The notes: generated by a model not told the origin, from the letters alone. DNA of 64,000 nucleotides from an uncultured Bacteroidales bacterium (GCA_902773055.1 CACYCZ010000127.1:1-64000); one strand, 5' to 3'; positions 9,801 to 18,939 are shown, counted from the stretch's first letter. A program made the numbers and translations.

Positions 9801-11580
9801 TTGGGTTGACAACGTTGGCTGTGTCAATCAGTTTCAGTTTGAGAGCATCTGTTGCATCAACCAAAGCCTGTTCTGCAGCGCTGTACTCAGCGTCTGTAGC
9901 GCTGTTCTTATTGTATACCTTGCGGGCTGCAGCCAGGGCATCCAGCATGGGTTGGGCCAGACTGAGTTTCAAACAGCCGGGATTCTCACTCGGATTCCAG
10001 TCAACGACGATACCGCCAGCTTCAGTAATGGCTTCATTCAACTTGAATTTAGGTGTGATGAATGATGGATCTACTGTTTCAAAGACATACTGTCCCAAAG
10101 CTCCTGCGCTGTGTCCCCATGTTCCAGCCATGTGGTTGTAGTGGGTCAGGCCAATCAGGACATCGGGCCAGAGAGTGTCACTCATATTAAACTCATTGGC
10201 TGTGACGTGGCGGATAATAGTCTGGCTGGCAGGTGTACCTCTCATACCAAACTCGCAGAATGGGTCTTTGGACTCATCGGGTATGTCACCCTTATTGTAT
10301 TTTGTCCATACAAGGGCCATGTCCATATAGGTGAGATCACCTATAACATCGCTTTCAGCGCAGCTCTTCAGGGTGTAATTGCCATTGCCTGTAGGCTGAA
10401 CGTGCCATATGTATTCCTGAGGCAGGAAATCGCCTTCGTTGGAATTGAATTCATAACCCAGTTTCCATTTTGTTGGATACCATCCGGTACGGGCGTCGTT
10501 GCGTCCCCATTGCAGGATGTCTCCTGCGGCATCAGGCAGGGCGAAATATTGGGTATCTTTCACGCGCCGTTGGCTATCATCGTAAGGAACCATCCACTTA
10601 GCCTTGAAGATTTCGCCAGTCTTGTAAAGAGCCTTGGCACGGATGCGTACATAGCCGTCTAAAGGCACAATGTAGGGCTTAACATTCTCATATGCTGTCT
10701 TCAGCTTTTCTTGCATTTCTGTGTATTTTTCATTTGCTACGGCAACACCTTCGAAGAGGGCTGTGGCTTCAGTCAATACATTGTCGAAAGCAGTGAAAGC
10801 TGTCTCAGAGCTGACGTTACCGGGATTGGCACCGACTTTCAGTCCCAGACCTCTCAGGTCTGTGATATATTCGTTCAGCTGCATGCGTGCCATTTGCTCG
10901 GAGAGGTCAACTTTTTCCAGGATAAATTCTTGGAGACCTGTGCGGTTGTAGCTGTTAAGCTTTATCAATTGACTGCCGCCGACGCGGAAGCGCCAGAAGT
11001 TGCTGGTCGGACGCATGAAGATTGCTCCTGGGCAGCTGGTTTCATCCTCGCGGTTAAAGACGGCTGTACCGCTGCGAGTGCTGTAATTTCTAGCTGCAGT
11101 ACTTCCGTAGTCCTTGGTGCGCAGGAATACGCTGTCCTGAATAACTCCTGTGGCCCAGATGAAGTTTGCTTGTCCGTAGGGACGATAATCGGGCTGGAAA
11201 TAGGTTTCAGCCTGTGGACCGCAGTTTTTCAAAATCCAGGTCTGGTGGCCGTCTTTCATGCCGGCTTTCTTGAAATGCCAGATGTAGCTCCAGTCGTCAG
11301 GGTTCATGGTGGAAACACCACGGACGAAGAGGGCTTTTTTACCTGAGTTGTACAAAGGGTCACCGGCAGAATTGCTGGTTGTCGTGTATGTAGCAATGGT
11401 CATACAACTGTCAATACCTTTTTGGATTTTTGAAGTTGAGCCTGTCCATTCGCGTACATGCAGACGGTAGTAACCCTCTTCAATGAGAGTGTCAGTGACG
11501 GCCCAAGATTGAGCTGACATACTGACAATTTCCATTGCATTCATCAGAAAGATGAACATTATAAGTAAGGAATGTTTCAT
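6841..11580 (-). CDS. Giant secreted modular protein with lectin-like and discoidin-like domains and a T9SS-type C-terminal signal
   Basis: A 1579-residue exported protein of unknown function. A signal peptide covers residues 1-23. Four modules of about 160-230 residues (roughly 35-224, 308-504, 594-756 and 1128-1358) each open with a G-Y-Y-R or W-Y-Y-I strand and close on an aromatic strand such as F-I-L-E-K-V-D or Y-V-F-E-T-V-D. They resemble beta-trefoil (ricin-type) carbohydrate-binding folds, which is my inference. Residues about 800-990 look like an F5/8-type C (discoidin) domain. Helical linkers (for example 540-585 and 995-1125) resemble FIVAR-type spacers. The last 39 residues (1541-1579: V-F-S-V-D-G-K ... 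G-I-Y-I-I-G) form the sorting tail. No catalytic motif is recognisable. It follows the 224-residue gene by 51 bases and is probably co-transcribed. An adhesin or glycan-binding surface protein is the best guess. Confidence 0.7.
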   Translation of the reverse strand: MKHSLLIMFIFLMNAMEIVSMSAQSWAVTDTLIEEGYYRLHVREWTGSTSKIQKGIDSCMTIATYTTTSNSAGDPLYNSGKKALFVRGVSTMNPDDWSYIWHFKKAGMKDGHQTWILKNCGPQAETYFQPDYRPYGQANFIWATGVIQDSVFLRTKDYGSTAARNYSTRSGTAVFNREDETSCPGAIFMRPTSNFWRFRVGGSQLIKLNSYNRTGLQEFILEKVDLSEQMARMQLNEYITDLRGLGLKVGANPGNVSSETAFTAFDNVLTEATALFEGVAVANEKYTEMQEKLKTAYENVKPYIVPLDGYVRIRAKALYKTGEIFKAKWMVPYDDSQRRVKDTQYFALPDAAGDILQWGRNDARTGWYPTKWKLGYEFNSNEGDFLPQEYIWHVQPTGNGNYTLKSCAESDVIGDLTYMDMALVWTKYNKGDIPDESKDPFCEFGMRGTPASQTIIRHVTANEFNMSDTLWPDVLIGLTHYNHMAGTWGHSAGALGQYVFETVDPSFITPKFKLNEAITEAGGIVVDWNPSENPGCLKLSLAQPMLDALAAARKVYNKNSATDAEYSAAEQALVDATDALKLKLIDTANVVNPIEEGYYRFVNANARFQQKQNDNAIGVIYATGTNQLLWDVNLKDDMKNPYKIFKIEKLGDGTFSAMNVATGKYITGKGENGNAVILGKEQKGLQFINDDGGDRSETKYNWFPTRGHYHIAVASNAFLTPNGHSSGTGTSGYVEAIGPASQANRLFDRWVLQKETDANMIKSIENGEFSQATSQMKVAIENANNMGEYLHAYTIKMDEPLITDVTDGRGSCNIRNTWTDGQIYTAGQMSTNAPALTLQPLIEMEDYYWWMSRWSGAGPSAEDHYLQYDLRDKPQQTFSFLYKTRCRNIPVVGADADYGHKYRPTAFDIYATNTPEDASSWVKVKELNNMPFQTDVRYRTYRSPVIEMDQPYRYIRISVPANLNGGKITGHAYWSAGFLQLYPAVYDEANSPITWNTEIQAAVEKLNAAIEEGKKQLAAGAAQVETVDDIESAINDIKNCTADTMALAAKLIDARALYDSAYVEDDLELQQFGDVTTEQKAEFRAAMQQAYDAMAPAAHPTQESINAALAKLEKDCEDFQALRKKFDEGKWYYITSTAMVYDNANFSSYGSDNYKVYHTARPEYRYGHAMFVTDANAQDAYNQESAAGKVGPIRYGYYWDFKAARDNAGVEGFEYKVSGAQNWTNVAKLDLRDGNIELVENNPAAMWRFKKMPGEKELYAVQNRATGMYLGRNQDNDWYITQSKEPIGFEINLLGRNQYEIVNVDTINGLSVTTKKVLDEPLHSQKNDLRMVWYGSENVTSNSGRGYGTASSYTFKPVDETSVTDFLFPVKNNNIQIITLPCAINTDYLVADNTDLACYGLKNVTIKNGTDFSLELVEKNSFNAGEPFVLITGDPEKADSRDSTSLWMPSYAEPVTESKTVNGLVGLLNGQTVVAGYGIFENAAAVATTDATFVNGRTGYIDPTQVSDLEVPAGAKVITLEGQGIINAIHSAVSSNKNNKVDVFSVDGKLLRHDVKASQATQGLKKGIYIIGKEKVMVK

Positions 11581-11631
11581 AAAAAATAAATTAATTAATA
11601 ATAGAAAAAGTATGTAAGTTCTCAGAAAAAA

Positions 11632-12306
11632 TCAGAAAGAATCGTCTCCCATTTCTTTCATAGCATTGTTGATTTCATCTTGAAAGGCATTTCCACCCGT
11701 GTTGCTCCGGCGTTGGCGTTGTGTATTACTATTGTTGCCTGACTGACTGCCATGATTCCAGTTGCCTCGTGACATTGTTCTTCTCATGGAGATAGGAGCT
11801 GTTGTGCTGATGCGCTTCCAGACTTCCTGATAAGTCTCTTTCCCGTCAACAGATGTATAAGCGATAACCAGCCACTTGCTGCCTTGGACTTCTACAACAA
11901 TTTTCTTGTCGTATTTCTTGGCGGCAATGGTATCGCTGCATGCAGTTATTTCACGTCTGTAAGTGGAATCGTTCAATTGCATGTAGAAACCATTTTCAGT
12001 GACGATACTGCCTTCGGCAGAAGTGGTTACGGTAATATCCTGATACATGCCGGTGGCACCTATCATCTTAAGACAAGGAGTAAGCTGCATGTGAACCTGC
12101 CCGCCTTCTTCCTTGACGTTGCAAGCCTGCCATACTCCTTCCAGAGGAGAACTCTTGAAACTCATCATACCAGGTCTGTTCTGCCCGTTGCCGGCAGCTG
12201 GTCTTTGACGTTGTGCATTTTGTGGTGTGTTCTGAGCCGTAGCTGGCAGGCAGAGCACAACAAACAGTGCGATGCAGAAAATACCAAAGGTGTAAGCTCT
12301 TTTCAT
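11632..12306 (-). CDS. Small secreted protein, possibly DUF4488-like
   Basis: 224 residues with a clear signal peptide (residues 1-24, ending A-T-A-Q). Then come a low-complexity Q/N/R-rich stretch, a central beta-rich domain of about 110 residues starting G-V-W-Q-A-C-N-V, and a second basic Q/N/R/S-rich tail. The G-V-W-Q opening and following strands recall the lipocalin-like DUF4488 family of Bacteroidales, but this is a tentative match. It lies directly upstream of the giant lectin-like protein on the same strand and has its own promoter-like box, so the two may be expressed together at the cell envelope. No catalytic residues can be proposed. Confidence 0.6.
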   Translation of the reverse strand: MKRAYTFGIFCIALFVVLCLPATAQNTPQNAQRQRPAAGNGQNRPGMMSFKSSPLEGVWQACNVKEEGGQVHMQLTPCLKMIGATGMYQDITVTTSAEGSIVTENGFYMQLNDSTYRREITACSDTIAAKKYDKKIVVEVQGSKWLVIAYTSVDGKETYQEVWKRISTTAPISMRRTMSRGNWNHGSQSGNNSNTQRQRRSNTGGNAFQDEINNAMKEMGDDSF

Positions 12307-12739
12307 AATTCAATTAAATAAAAAAGTGTGACATAAATGACTTTAATAGGCAAATTTAGGATATAATTCTTTTCTTACCAAATATTTGATTAACTTTTTT
12401 GTGCTGAATAAAAGAAAAATAATCGTTCTGTATATGTGTTTTACAACTTAGTATCACCGGTGTATTATTGAGGTTTATGGGCAATGTATTGCATTGGTTT
12501 TCTTCCTCCGTCTGAGTTTATCTCCACCGTCGGGAGCATGCATTCAGCATCGGCGAATGTAAAATATAGCGAAATGTAAGTTTGTTTCTGCATCTCTCGC
12601 GTGTTTTTTGTTCCGCAGGAGGCAAGTATGATATCCGGCTGATGTAAAAACAGTCAGTCGGCTTTAGTAAGCTCAGGGTCAGGAAAGGAAAAGAGGGGGA
12701 GCCGGCAGTCTTCTTTGCAGGAAGGGTTGGCAAGAATGG
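12307..12739. other. Intergenic region of 433 bases, promoter at one end only
   Basis: AT-rich next to the secreted-protein gene, where the promoter box at 12351-12358 lies. The rest, downstream of the sulfatase gene, holds no motif-bearing open frame; a 71-codon minus frame at 12518-12733 has no recognisable content. No strong hairpin terminator was found. Confidence 0.5.
12351..12358 (-). promoter_or_regulatory. Putative promoter -7 box for the small secreted protein and giant protein
   Basis: On the minus strand the sequence is TAAATTTG (TAnnTTTG), 45 bases before the start codon. Confidence 0.45.
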
Positions 12740-14566
12740 CTATCGTGAGACAAAGTCTCCAATATATTTCTGTAACATTGCTTTTCCCAGATTGATTCGT
12801 TCTTCTGACTTCTGTGGGAAAGCAGTTAATGTTTTTGAAGCCGTCAGGTCGTAGACGGTATGGCCTGTAGAGTCTATGACGGCAAAGCCGTTGTCAAACG
12901 TGTGAAAGGCAAGAGGGTGATAGTCTTGGCTCATGACATCGCGGCTGAAGCGGAAGGAAGAATGGTTTATCCCCAGTTGTCCCAGCAATGTAGCGGCAAG
13001 GTCGGTCTGATTACATGTTTTGTCAATAACCTTCGGTTCCTTGACGGCACCGCCGAGCCAAAGCATGGGTACATGGTATCGGCGTATGTCGGCCTCTGTA
13101 AGTCCCTGTGGATAGCCAATGCCGTGGTCGGGCAGGAAAATGACCAATAGATTATCCCATTGTGGCGTCTGTCTCAGGTGTTCTATGAAGTTGCCGATGC
13201 AGTCATCGACATAGGCCATGCTGTTGGCTACTTTATCCAATCCGTTGCGTTTGAAGGGAACTGTCCAGGGTTCATGACTCGCAAGAGTCAGAAAGGTCAT
13301 AAACCAAGGCTGACTCACAGGTTTGTGTGTGATGCGCTGGTAAACCGTGTCAAAAGCGATGGCGTCGGTAACTCCCCATGCATGGGTGGTTCGGACGTTG
13401 CTGGGGAAATAAGTGTCACCGAGAGCGTTCTGGTAACCATTGGAAAGCAGGTATCCCTTGATGTTCTTGAAATTGATGTCACCGCCATAGATGAATTCTG
13501 TTGTATATCCGCTGCGGTTCAGGGAGGCACCGATGGAGCCTATCTTTTGAGATTTTTCGGGATATTGCAGTACAGAAATTTCTGGAAAGGCGGGATAACC
13601 GCTCAGAATGCTGACGAGACCACGGTCAGTACGGAAACTGTTGGCATAGAAATCTGAGAAAAAAATTCCTTCGCCGATAAGCCTGTCAAAATGGGGAGTA
13701 ATGTTTTTGGCACCTCCAAGATGCTCAATAAAAGTTCCGCCGAATCCCTCCAGGATGACCAATAGGATATTGGGTTGAGAGGTGGTTAGCAGGCTGTCTG
13801 TATGGTTGCTCTGTGTGGAATAGTTTGCAGTCTGGAAAATGCTGTCGGATTGTGACTCTGGGAAAAAGCGGTACATCTTGCCAAAATTTTTGGCTTTGAG
13901 AGAAGAGTATAGAAGGCTGAAGGCAGGATTTACGGCAGCATGGTTATAGAAGATGTTCTCTGAGTAGTAGACCGTACCAACGTTCATGTTGGATTTTCCG
14001 ACACCTCCACGCACACCGATAAAAGCGATACCGCCTGAGATGATGAGCGCCGCCATAGTGGATAGGCGGTGTGGAGTTTTTTCCAGTGTTGGCGGAATGC
14101 AACGGTATTGCAGGAAGAACAGGCATAGGGCAAGTATGCCGATAGTCAGGAAGCCAGTCACGGCAAATATGGCAGAAACGCTGCCGACAGCCCCTTTGAG
14201 GGAATCAATGTAGGATAAGGCAATGGCATCCAACTTGAATTGCCAGAACGGATATAGTGCACAGTCAGTAATAAGGATAATGGCCAAAATCAGTGCAACG
14301 ATGCCGGCATAGATTGTCAGAAGCCGTTTCCACCATTTTTTTAAGGGTATCCATACCGAAAGAATGGTGAGAAGCATGGGAAAGGCAATCAGGTAGCCCG
14401 ATACAGAGCAGTCCATGATGAGCCCGTGGGAAATAACCTGAATGACATCTGTAAAGGAAAAAGCCGATGCCGAAGAGTTATATACCATGAAAACAGGTTT
14501 CATCAGCAGGAATGAAACGACGTATGTAAAGTAGAGCCTGAAAAGGAAAAGTATGCGTTCTTTCAT
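12740..14566 (-). CDS. LTA synthase family sulfatase (membrane phosphoglycerol/phosphoethanolamine-type transferase)
   Basis: An alkaline-phosphatase superfamily enzyme that moves a phospho-alcohol head group onto an envelope glycan or lipid. Five hydrophobic segments lie in residues 1-185, followed by an extracytoplasmic sulfatase domain. That domain has the metal/nucleophile pattern of LtaS-like proteins: L-E-G-F-G-G (E273), F-R-T-D-R-G with T313 as presumed nucleophile, and the late L-P-D-H-G motif. Length of 608 residues is typical. In Gram-negative Bacteroidetes there is no lipoteichoic acid, so the acceptor is unknown. It follows the MsbA-like exporter by 23 bases and is the last gene of the argS operon, which suggests a link to lipid A or another exported lipid. 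Confidence 0.87.
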   Translation of the reverse strand: MKERILFLFRLYFTYVVSFLLMKPVFMVYNSSASAFSFTDVIQVISHGLIMDCSVSGYLIAFPMLLTILSVWIPLKKWWKRLLTIYAGIVALILAIILITDCALYPFWQFKLDAIALSYIDSLKGAVGSVSAIFAVTGFLTIGILALCLFFLQYRCIPPTLEKTPHRLSTMAALIISGGIAFIGVRGGVGKSNMNVGTVYYSENIFYNHAAVNPAFSLLYSSLKAKNFGKMYRFFPESQSDSIFQTANYSTQSNHTDSLLTTSQPNILLVILEGFGGTFIEHLGGAKNITPHFDRLIGEGIFFSDFYANSFRTDRGLVSILSGYPAFPEISVLQYPEKSQKIGSIGASLNRSGYTTEFIYGGDINFKNIKGYLLSNGYQNALGDTYFPSNVRTTHAWGVTDAIAFDTVYQRITHKPVSQPWFMTFLTLASHEPWTVPFKRNGLDKVANSMAYVDDCIGNFIEHLRQTPQWDNLLVIFLPDHGIGYPQGLTEADIRRYHVPMLWLGGAVKEPKVIDKTCNQTDLAATLLGQLGINHSSFRFSRDVMSQDYHPLAFHTFDNGFAVIDSTGHTVYDLTASKTLTAFPQKSEERINLGKAMLQKYIGDFVSR

Positions 14567-14589
14567 GAAAAGAAAAGTATATGCGCCGG

Positions 14590-16428
14590 TTATAGCTGCT
14601 GCATGTCGTGGAGTTTCTTGTAATATCCACCGAGGGCAATGAGTTCCTCGTGGGTGCCGGTCTCGATGATTTTTCCTTCGTGGAGGACATTGATTTCATC
14701 GGCATGCTTGATGGTTGACAAACGGTGGGCAATGGCGATGGTAGTGCGTGATTTCATGAGTTTCTCCAGAGCATCTTGTACAAGGCGTTCTGATTCTGTG
14801 TCGAGTGCAGATGTAGCTTCATCCAAGATGAGAATGGGAGGATTTTTAAGGATAGCCCGTGCAATGGATATACGTTGCCGCTGTCCGCCCGATAGACGGC
14901 ATCCGCGGTCTCCGATATTGGTTTGGTAGCCATGTTCCATCTCTATGATGAAATCGTGGGCATTGGCGATGCGGGCGGCCTCTTCAACCTGTTCCTGTGT
15001 TGCATTGTTGACGCCGAAAGCAATATTGTTAAATATGGTGTCGTTAAAAAGGATAGCTTCTTGATTGACGTTGCCGATCATGCCTCGGAGAGAGAGTATG
15101 GACATATCCTTGACGTTGATACCGTCAATGAGAATCTCCCCTTCCTGAATGTCATGGAAACGTGGTATGAGATCAACCAGGGTGGACTTGCCTGAACCTG
15201 ATTGGCCGACTAAGGCGATAGTCTTGCCTTTGGGAATAATCAAGTTGATGTCATGCAGGATGTCCTTGCCTTCATTGTAGCTGAAGGAGACATTCCTGAA
15301 TTCTATTTGTGATGTAAGCCCTTGGGTATGGACAGGATGGACCTTTTCCTTGATAGGGTTCCGGGCTCGCAGGATTTTGTTGATGCGCTCCATGGAGGCC
15401 ATGCCTTTTTGAATGCTGTAGCCTGCCTTTGACAAATCTTTTATGGGTTGGAGGGTCGTATAGAGGATGACAAGAAAGTAGATAAATATGCTGGCATCTA
15501 TCGGAGAATTTCCTGAAAATATGAGGTAGCCGCCAAACCACAGCACAATGACGATCATGCAAGTCCCTAAAAATTCACTGACGGGGTGAGCCGATGATTG
15601 CCGGATGGCTACGCGCATGGAAGCCCGGCGGTATTCATTGTTGACGGCAACGAAGCGGTCTTCCATTTTCTTTTCAGCCACAAAGGCTTTGATGATTCGC
15701 AGGCCTCCAAGCGTTTCCTCTATTTGGCTTAATCCATCGCTCCACTTCGATTGGGCATACAGGGATTTGCTTTTCAATTTCTTGCCGATTCTTCCGATTC
15801 CACCTGCCAGGAAGGGGACAACCAACAGGGTGAACAGTGTCAACTCCCAGCTGACTGCAAACATAGTGCCGACATATATTAAGATGAAGATGGGATTCTT
15901 GATAACCATGTCCAGGGAACTCGTAATGGATGCGTCTACTTCATTGACATCAGTGCTGACCCGGGCAAGGATATCTCCTTTGCGTTCTTCGGTGAAGAAT
16001 GACAGAGGCAGGTACAATATTTTTTTATAGATGTTTGCGCGGATGTCTCTTACGATACCTGTCTTGATGGGCATCAGGGTTGCAGAACCTCCGAAGTATG
16101 CGCCGGTCTTGAGCATGGTGAGGAAGGCCAGGATTCCGCCGAAGAGCAGTAGTGCCGTAGCAGGCGTGAAGGCTGCGCATACAGTCTGGGAAAAATAATA
16201 GCCGTTATTGATGAGGACATCCTTGAGGTTATTCCAGCTGCACTGTTCCCATGGGATGAAATCATAGTGTTTCTGGTCAATCTTGAAGAGGATGTTCAGG
16301 ATGGGCAATAGCAATGTAAAGGAAAAGACATTGAGGACTGCTGCCAGGATGTTAAGCAATAATGTGCATACAACATATCCTTTATAGGGAATGAAGTAGG
16401 GGCCCATCATCTTGAAGAATTCTTTCAT
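14590..16428 (-). CDS. ABC exporter, fused permease and ATPase (MsbA-like lipid flippase)
   Basis: A half-transporter of 612 residues. The N-terminal domain has six membrane segments (about residues 17-320). The ATPase domain has Walker A G-Q-S-G-S-G-K-S-T (408-416), signature L-S-G-G-Q (512-516) and Walker B I-L-I-L-D-E (532-537), then the H-switch A-H-R-L-S. A homodimer would flip a lipid such as lipid A-core across the inner membrane, by analogy with MsbA; drug export is the alternative. It starts 14 bases beyond the RNase H gene and is followed at 23 bases by an LTA synthase-like transferase, which supports an envelope lipid substrate. The symbol is left open because MsbA-like paralogues are common. 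Confidence 0.9.
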   Translation of the reverse strand: MKEFFKMMGPYFIPYKGYVVCTLLLNILAAVLNVFSFTLLLPILNILFKIDQKHYDFIPWEQCSWNNLKDVLINNGYYFSQTVCAAFTPATALLLFGGILAFLTMLKTGAYFGGSATLMPIKTGIVRDIRANIYKKILYLPLSFFTEERKGDILARVSTDVNEVDASITSSLDMVIKNPIFILIYVGTMFAVSWELTLFTLLVVPFLAGGIGRIGKKLKSKSLYAQSKWSDGLSQIEETLGGLRIIKAFVAEKKMEDRFVAVNNEYRRASMRVAIRQSSAHPVSEFLGTCMIVIVLWFGGYLIFSGNSPIDASIFIYFLVILYTTLQPIKDLSKAGYSIQKGMASMERINKILRARNPIKEKVHPVHTQGLTSQIEFRNVSFSYNEGKDILHDINLIIPKGKTIALVGQSGSGKSTLVDLIPRFHDIQEGEILIDGINVKDMSILSLRGMIGNVNQEAILFNDTIFNNIAFGVNNATQEQVEEAARIANAHDFIIEMEHGYQTNIGDRGCRLSGGQRQRISIARAILKNPPILILDEATSALDTESERLVQDALEKLMKSRTTIAIAHRLSTIKHADEINVLHEGKIIETGTHEELIALGGYYKKLHDMQQL

Positions 16429-16442
16429 AGGTTGCGTGTTGG

Positions 16443-17102
16443 TTATTTCCTTCCGAAGTCAGCGGGAATTTCTCCCCACTTGTCGGTTTCCCATTTTATC
16501 AGTCGGTTTTTTATTGTGTGCGTGTGCAGCCAGTTGACGGCGCGTTCAACTAAGAGCAAAGCCTGCCGCGTCTGTTCTGTTGCCTGGAGTTTGGTAGCAC
16601 ATTGCCTTTTTTTTACCCACAGCAAGGCGTTCCGGCTGTCGCTGTAGACAACGGTGTCACTATCCCCTTGCTTGTCCAAGAGAGCCAGGCAGTGTACTAT
16701 GGCCAGAAATTCGCCAATATTGTTTGTGCCTGTAATAGGTCCGTAGTGGAATACTTCTGCCCCTGTCCGGAGGTCTATGCCGCGATATTCCATCGGGCCG
16801 GGGTTTTTGCTGCATGCCGCATCGACGGCAATGGCTTGGGCCGTGACATCGGGCGGCAGTGGCAGGACGGTGTCATTTCTGTACGCCGGAGGCATCGCCG
16901 TTTCCTTCTTGGGGCGACGGGAATGATAGTAATCCTGTGGTGGTCCTGCTTCAAAAGCCTGCTGTGCATCGTCATGGGTGGGATAGGACTTATATTTGGC
17001 TCCGGCGAAGCCTTGTATATGTTTGCGGCATTCCTCCCAGTTGTCATAGACACCAGGTTCCTTGCCAGTCCATACGGTATAATATTTTTTCCCTCCAGAC
17101 AT
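16443..17102 (-). CDS. Ribonuclease H with N-terminal viroplasmin (caulimovirus) domain
   Basis: Degrades the RNA strand of RNA-DNA hybrids. Residues 5-50 (K-K-Y-Y-T-V-W-T-G, later Y-K-S-Y) form the small hybrid-binding viroplasmin domain known from eukaryotic RNase H1. The catalytic domain starts near residue 90 and keeps the four acidic residues: D94 (A-V-D-A-A-C), E131 (N-I-G-E-F), D155 (Y-S-D-S-R) and D207 (E-T-D-K-W-G). The start is set at 17102 because the viroplasmin domain begins there and the earlier in-frame ATG at 17144 lies inside argS. Total 219 residues. Located between argS and the ABC exporter on one strand with short gaps. Confidence 0.9.
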   Translation of the reverse strand: MSGGKKYYTVWTGKEPGVYDNWEECRKHIQGFAGAKYKSYPTHDDAQQAFEAGPPQDYYHSRRPKKETAMPPAYRNDTVLPLPPDVTAQAIAVDAACSKNPGPMEYRGIDLRTGAEVFHYGPITGTNNIGEFLAIVHCLALLDKQGDSDTVVYSDSRNALLWVKKRQCATKLQATEQTRQALLLVERAVNWLHTHTIKNRLIKWETDKWGEIPADFGRK

Positions 17103-17121
17103 ATTAAAAACAGGATGATGA

Positions 17122-18939
17122 CTACATGCGTTCAGGGACTTCAATGCCTAACAGGTTCATTCCTGTGCGGATAACCTTGGCAATGTTTGCCGACAGCATG
17201 AGGCGCAGTTGCTTGTTTGACTGATTTGATTCCCTGAGGATGCTGTAATCGTGGTAGAACTGATTGTATTCCTTTACCAGGTCGTAACAGTAGTTGGCAA
17301 TGGTACTTGGACTGTATTCGGTGCCTGCTTGCTGTACGATGCCCTTGAACTCGGCCAGATGTTGGATGAGTTCCTGCTCTTTGTCTGATACGGTCAGGCC
17401 TGCAGGCAGTGTCGCGGGTATGCCAATGTTTTCTTCTGCGGCCTTTCTCAGCACGCTGCGGATGCGGGCATAGGTGTATTGGATGAATGGCCCCGTGTTG
17501 CCGTTGAAGTCGATACTTTCCTGCGGATTGAACATCATGTTCTTTTTGGCATCTACTTTCAGCAGGAAATATTTCAGTGCTCCCAGGCCTACGGTGCGTG
17601 CGATATTGTCTTTTTCTTCATTGGTCATGTCTTGGAACTTGCCCAGTTCCTCGCTGGTCTGCCGGGCGGTGCTGATCATTTCGGCGATGAGGTCGTCAGC
17701 GTCTACTACGGTGCCTTCGCGGCTCTTCATTTTTCCGTTGGGCAGTTCTACCATGCCGTAAGAGAAGTGTACGAGGTCTTTCCCCCATTTGAAGCCGAGT
17801 TTGTCCAGCAGGATGGATAATACCTTGAAATGATAGTCTTGTTCGTTGCCGACCACATAGATCATCTTGTCGATGGGGTAGTCCTGGAAGCGGAGTTTAG
17901 CCGTTCCGATGTCCTGGGTCATGTATACGGAGGTTCCGTCTTTTCTCAGCAGGAGTTTCTCGTCTAGTCCTTCTTGTTTTAGGTCTGCCCATACGGAGCC
18001 GTCTTCATGGCGTACGAAGAGACCGTCTTCAAGTCCTTTTTCTACCTCTTTCTTGCCCACGAGATAGGTCTGGGATTCATAGTATATTTTGTCAAAGGCA
18101 ACGCCTAGGGCCTTGTAGGTCTCGTTGAAACCGTCGTATACCCAGTTGTTCATCTTTTCCCACAGCGTGCGGATTTCGGGGTCGTTGTTTTCCCATTTTA
18201 CCAGCATCTCGTGGGCTTCCCTGATGAGGGGGGCGTTCTCTTTGGCCTTGTCGGTTGCTTCTTCTGCCGTCATGCCCTCGGCCATATATTGCGTGGTGAG
18301 CGACTTTACTTCTTCCCTGTAGTGCTTGTCGAAGGCTACATAATAGTCTCCTATCAGGTGGTCACCTTTCTTGCCTGTTGTTTCGGGAGTGGCATTGTTG
18401 CCCCATTTGAGCCATGCTAGCATGCTCTTGCAGATGTGGATGCCGCGGTCGTTTACGATATTTGTCCTGACGATGCGGTTTCCGTTGGCAGCAATGATGT
18501 TGGATATTGCCCAGCCGAGCAGATTGTTGCGGATGTGTCCCAGGTGGAGCGGTTTGTTAGTGTTGGGTGAAGAGTATTCTATCATGACCAGCGGCGCATC
18601 GGGGCTGGCAGCCTGTATGCCGTAGTGCTCGTCGGCATTGATGTGTTCCAATATTTTAACCCAGAAGTCGGGTGCAATGCAGAGATTCAGGAATCCTTTT
18701 ATGACGTTGAACTTGTCAACGGCGGGCTCATTTGCGGCCAGCCAGGTTCCTATTTCCTGAGCTGTTTCTTCCGGTTTTTTGCGGGATATGCGCAGGAAGG
18801 GGAAGACGACCAGAGTGAGATGGCCTTCAAACTCCGGGCGTGTCTTTTGCAGTTGTACCTGTTTTTCTTCGATAGCCGTGCCGTAGAGATCTTTGACGGC
18901 TGCAACGACAGAAGGTATGAGGAGTTCTTCTATTTTCAT
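17122..18939 (-). CDS. argS: Arginyl-tRNA synthetase
   Basis: Class I synthetase that charges tRNA-Arg. The N-terminal additional domain (about residues 1-110) is followed by the Rossmann catalytic core with the HIGH-type motif H-L-G-H (132-135, preceded by S-P-N-T-N-K-P). The second signature K-M-K-S-R-E-G is at 403-409, and the anticodon-binding all-helical domain runs to the typical end G-M-N-L-L-G-I-E-V-P-E-R-M. Length of 605 residues is normal. First gene of an apparent operon with RNase H, the ABC exporter and the LTA synthase-like protein; a promoter-like box lies 35 bases upstream. Confidence 0.97.
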   Translation of the reverse strand: MKIEELLIPSVVAAVKDLYGTAIEEKQVQLQKTRPEFEGHLTLVVFPFLRISRKKPEETAQEIGTWLAANEPAVDKFNVIKGFLNLCIAPDFWVKILEHINADEHYGIQAASPDAPLVMIEYSSPNTNKPLHLGHIRNNLLGWAISNIIAANGNRIVRTNIVNDRGIHICKSMLAWLKWGNNATPETTGKKGDHLIGDYYVAFDKHYREEVKSLTTQYMAEGMTAEEATDKAKENAPLIREAHEMLVKWENNDPEIRTLWEKMNNWVYDGFNETYKALGVAFDKIYYESQTYLVGKKEVEKGLEDGLFVRHEDGSVWADLKQEGLDEKLLLRKDGTSVYMTQDIGTAKLRFQDYPIDKMIYVVGNEQDYHFKVLSILLDKLGFKWGKDLVHFSYGMVELPNGKMKSREGTVVDADDLIAEMISTARQTSEELGKFQDMTNEEKDNIARTVGLGALKYFLLKVDAKKNMMFNPQESIDFNGNTGPFIQYTYARIRSVLRKAAEENIGIPATLPAGLTVSDKEQELIQHLAEFKGIVQQAGTEYSPSTIANYCYDLVKEYNQFYHDYSILRESNQSNKQLRLMLSANIAKVIRTGMNLLGIEVPERM

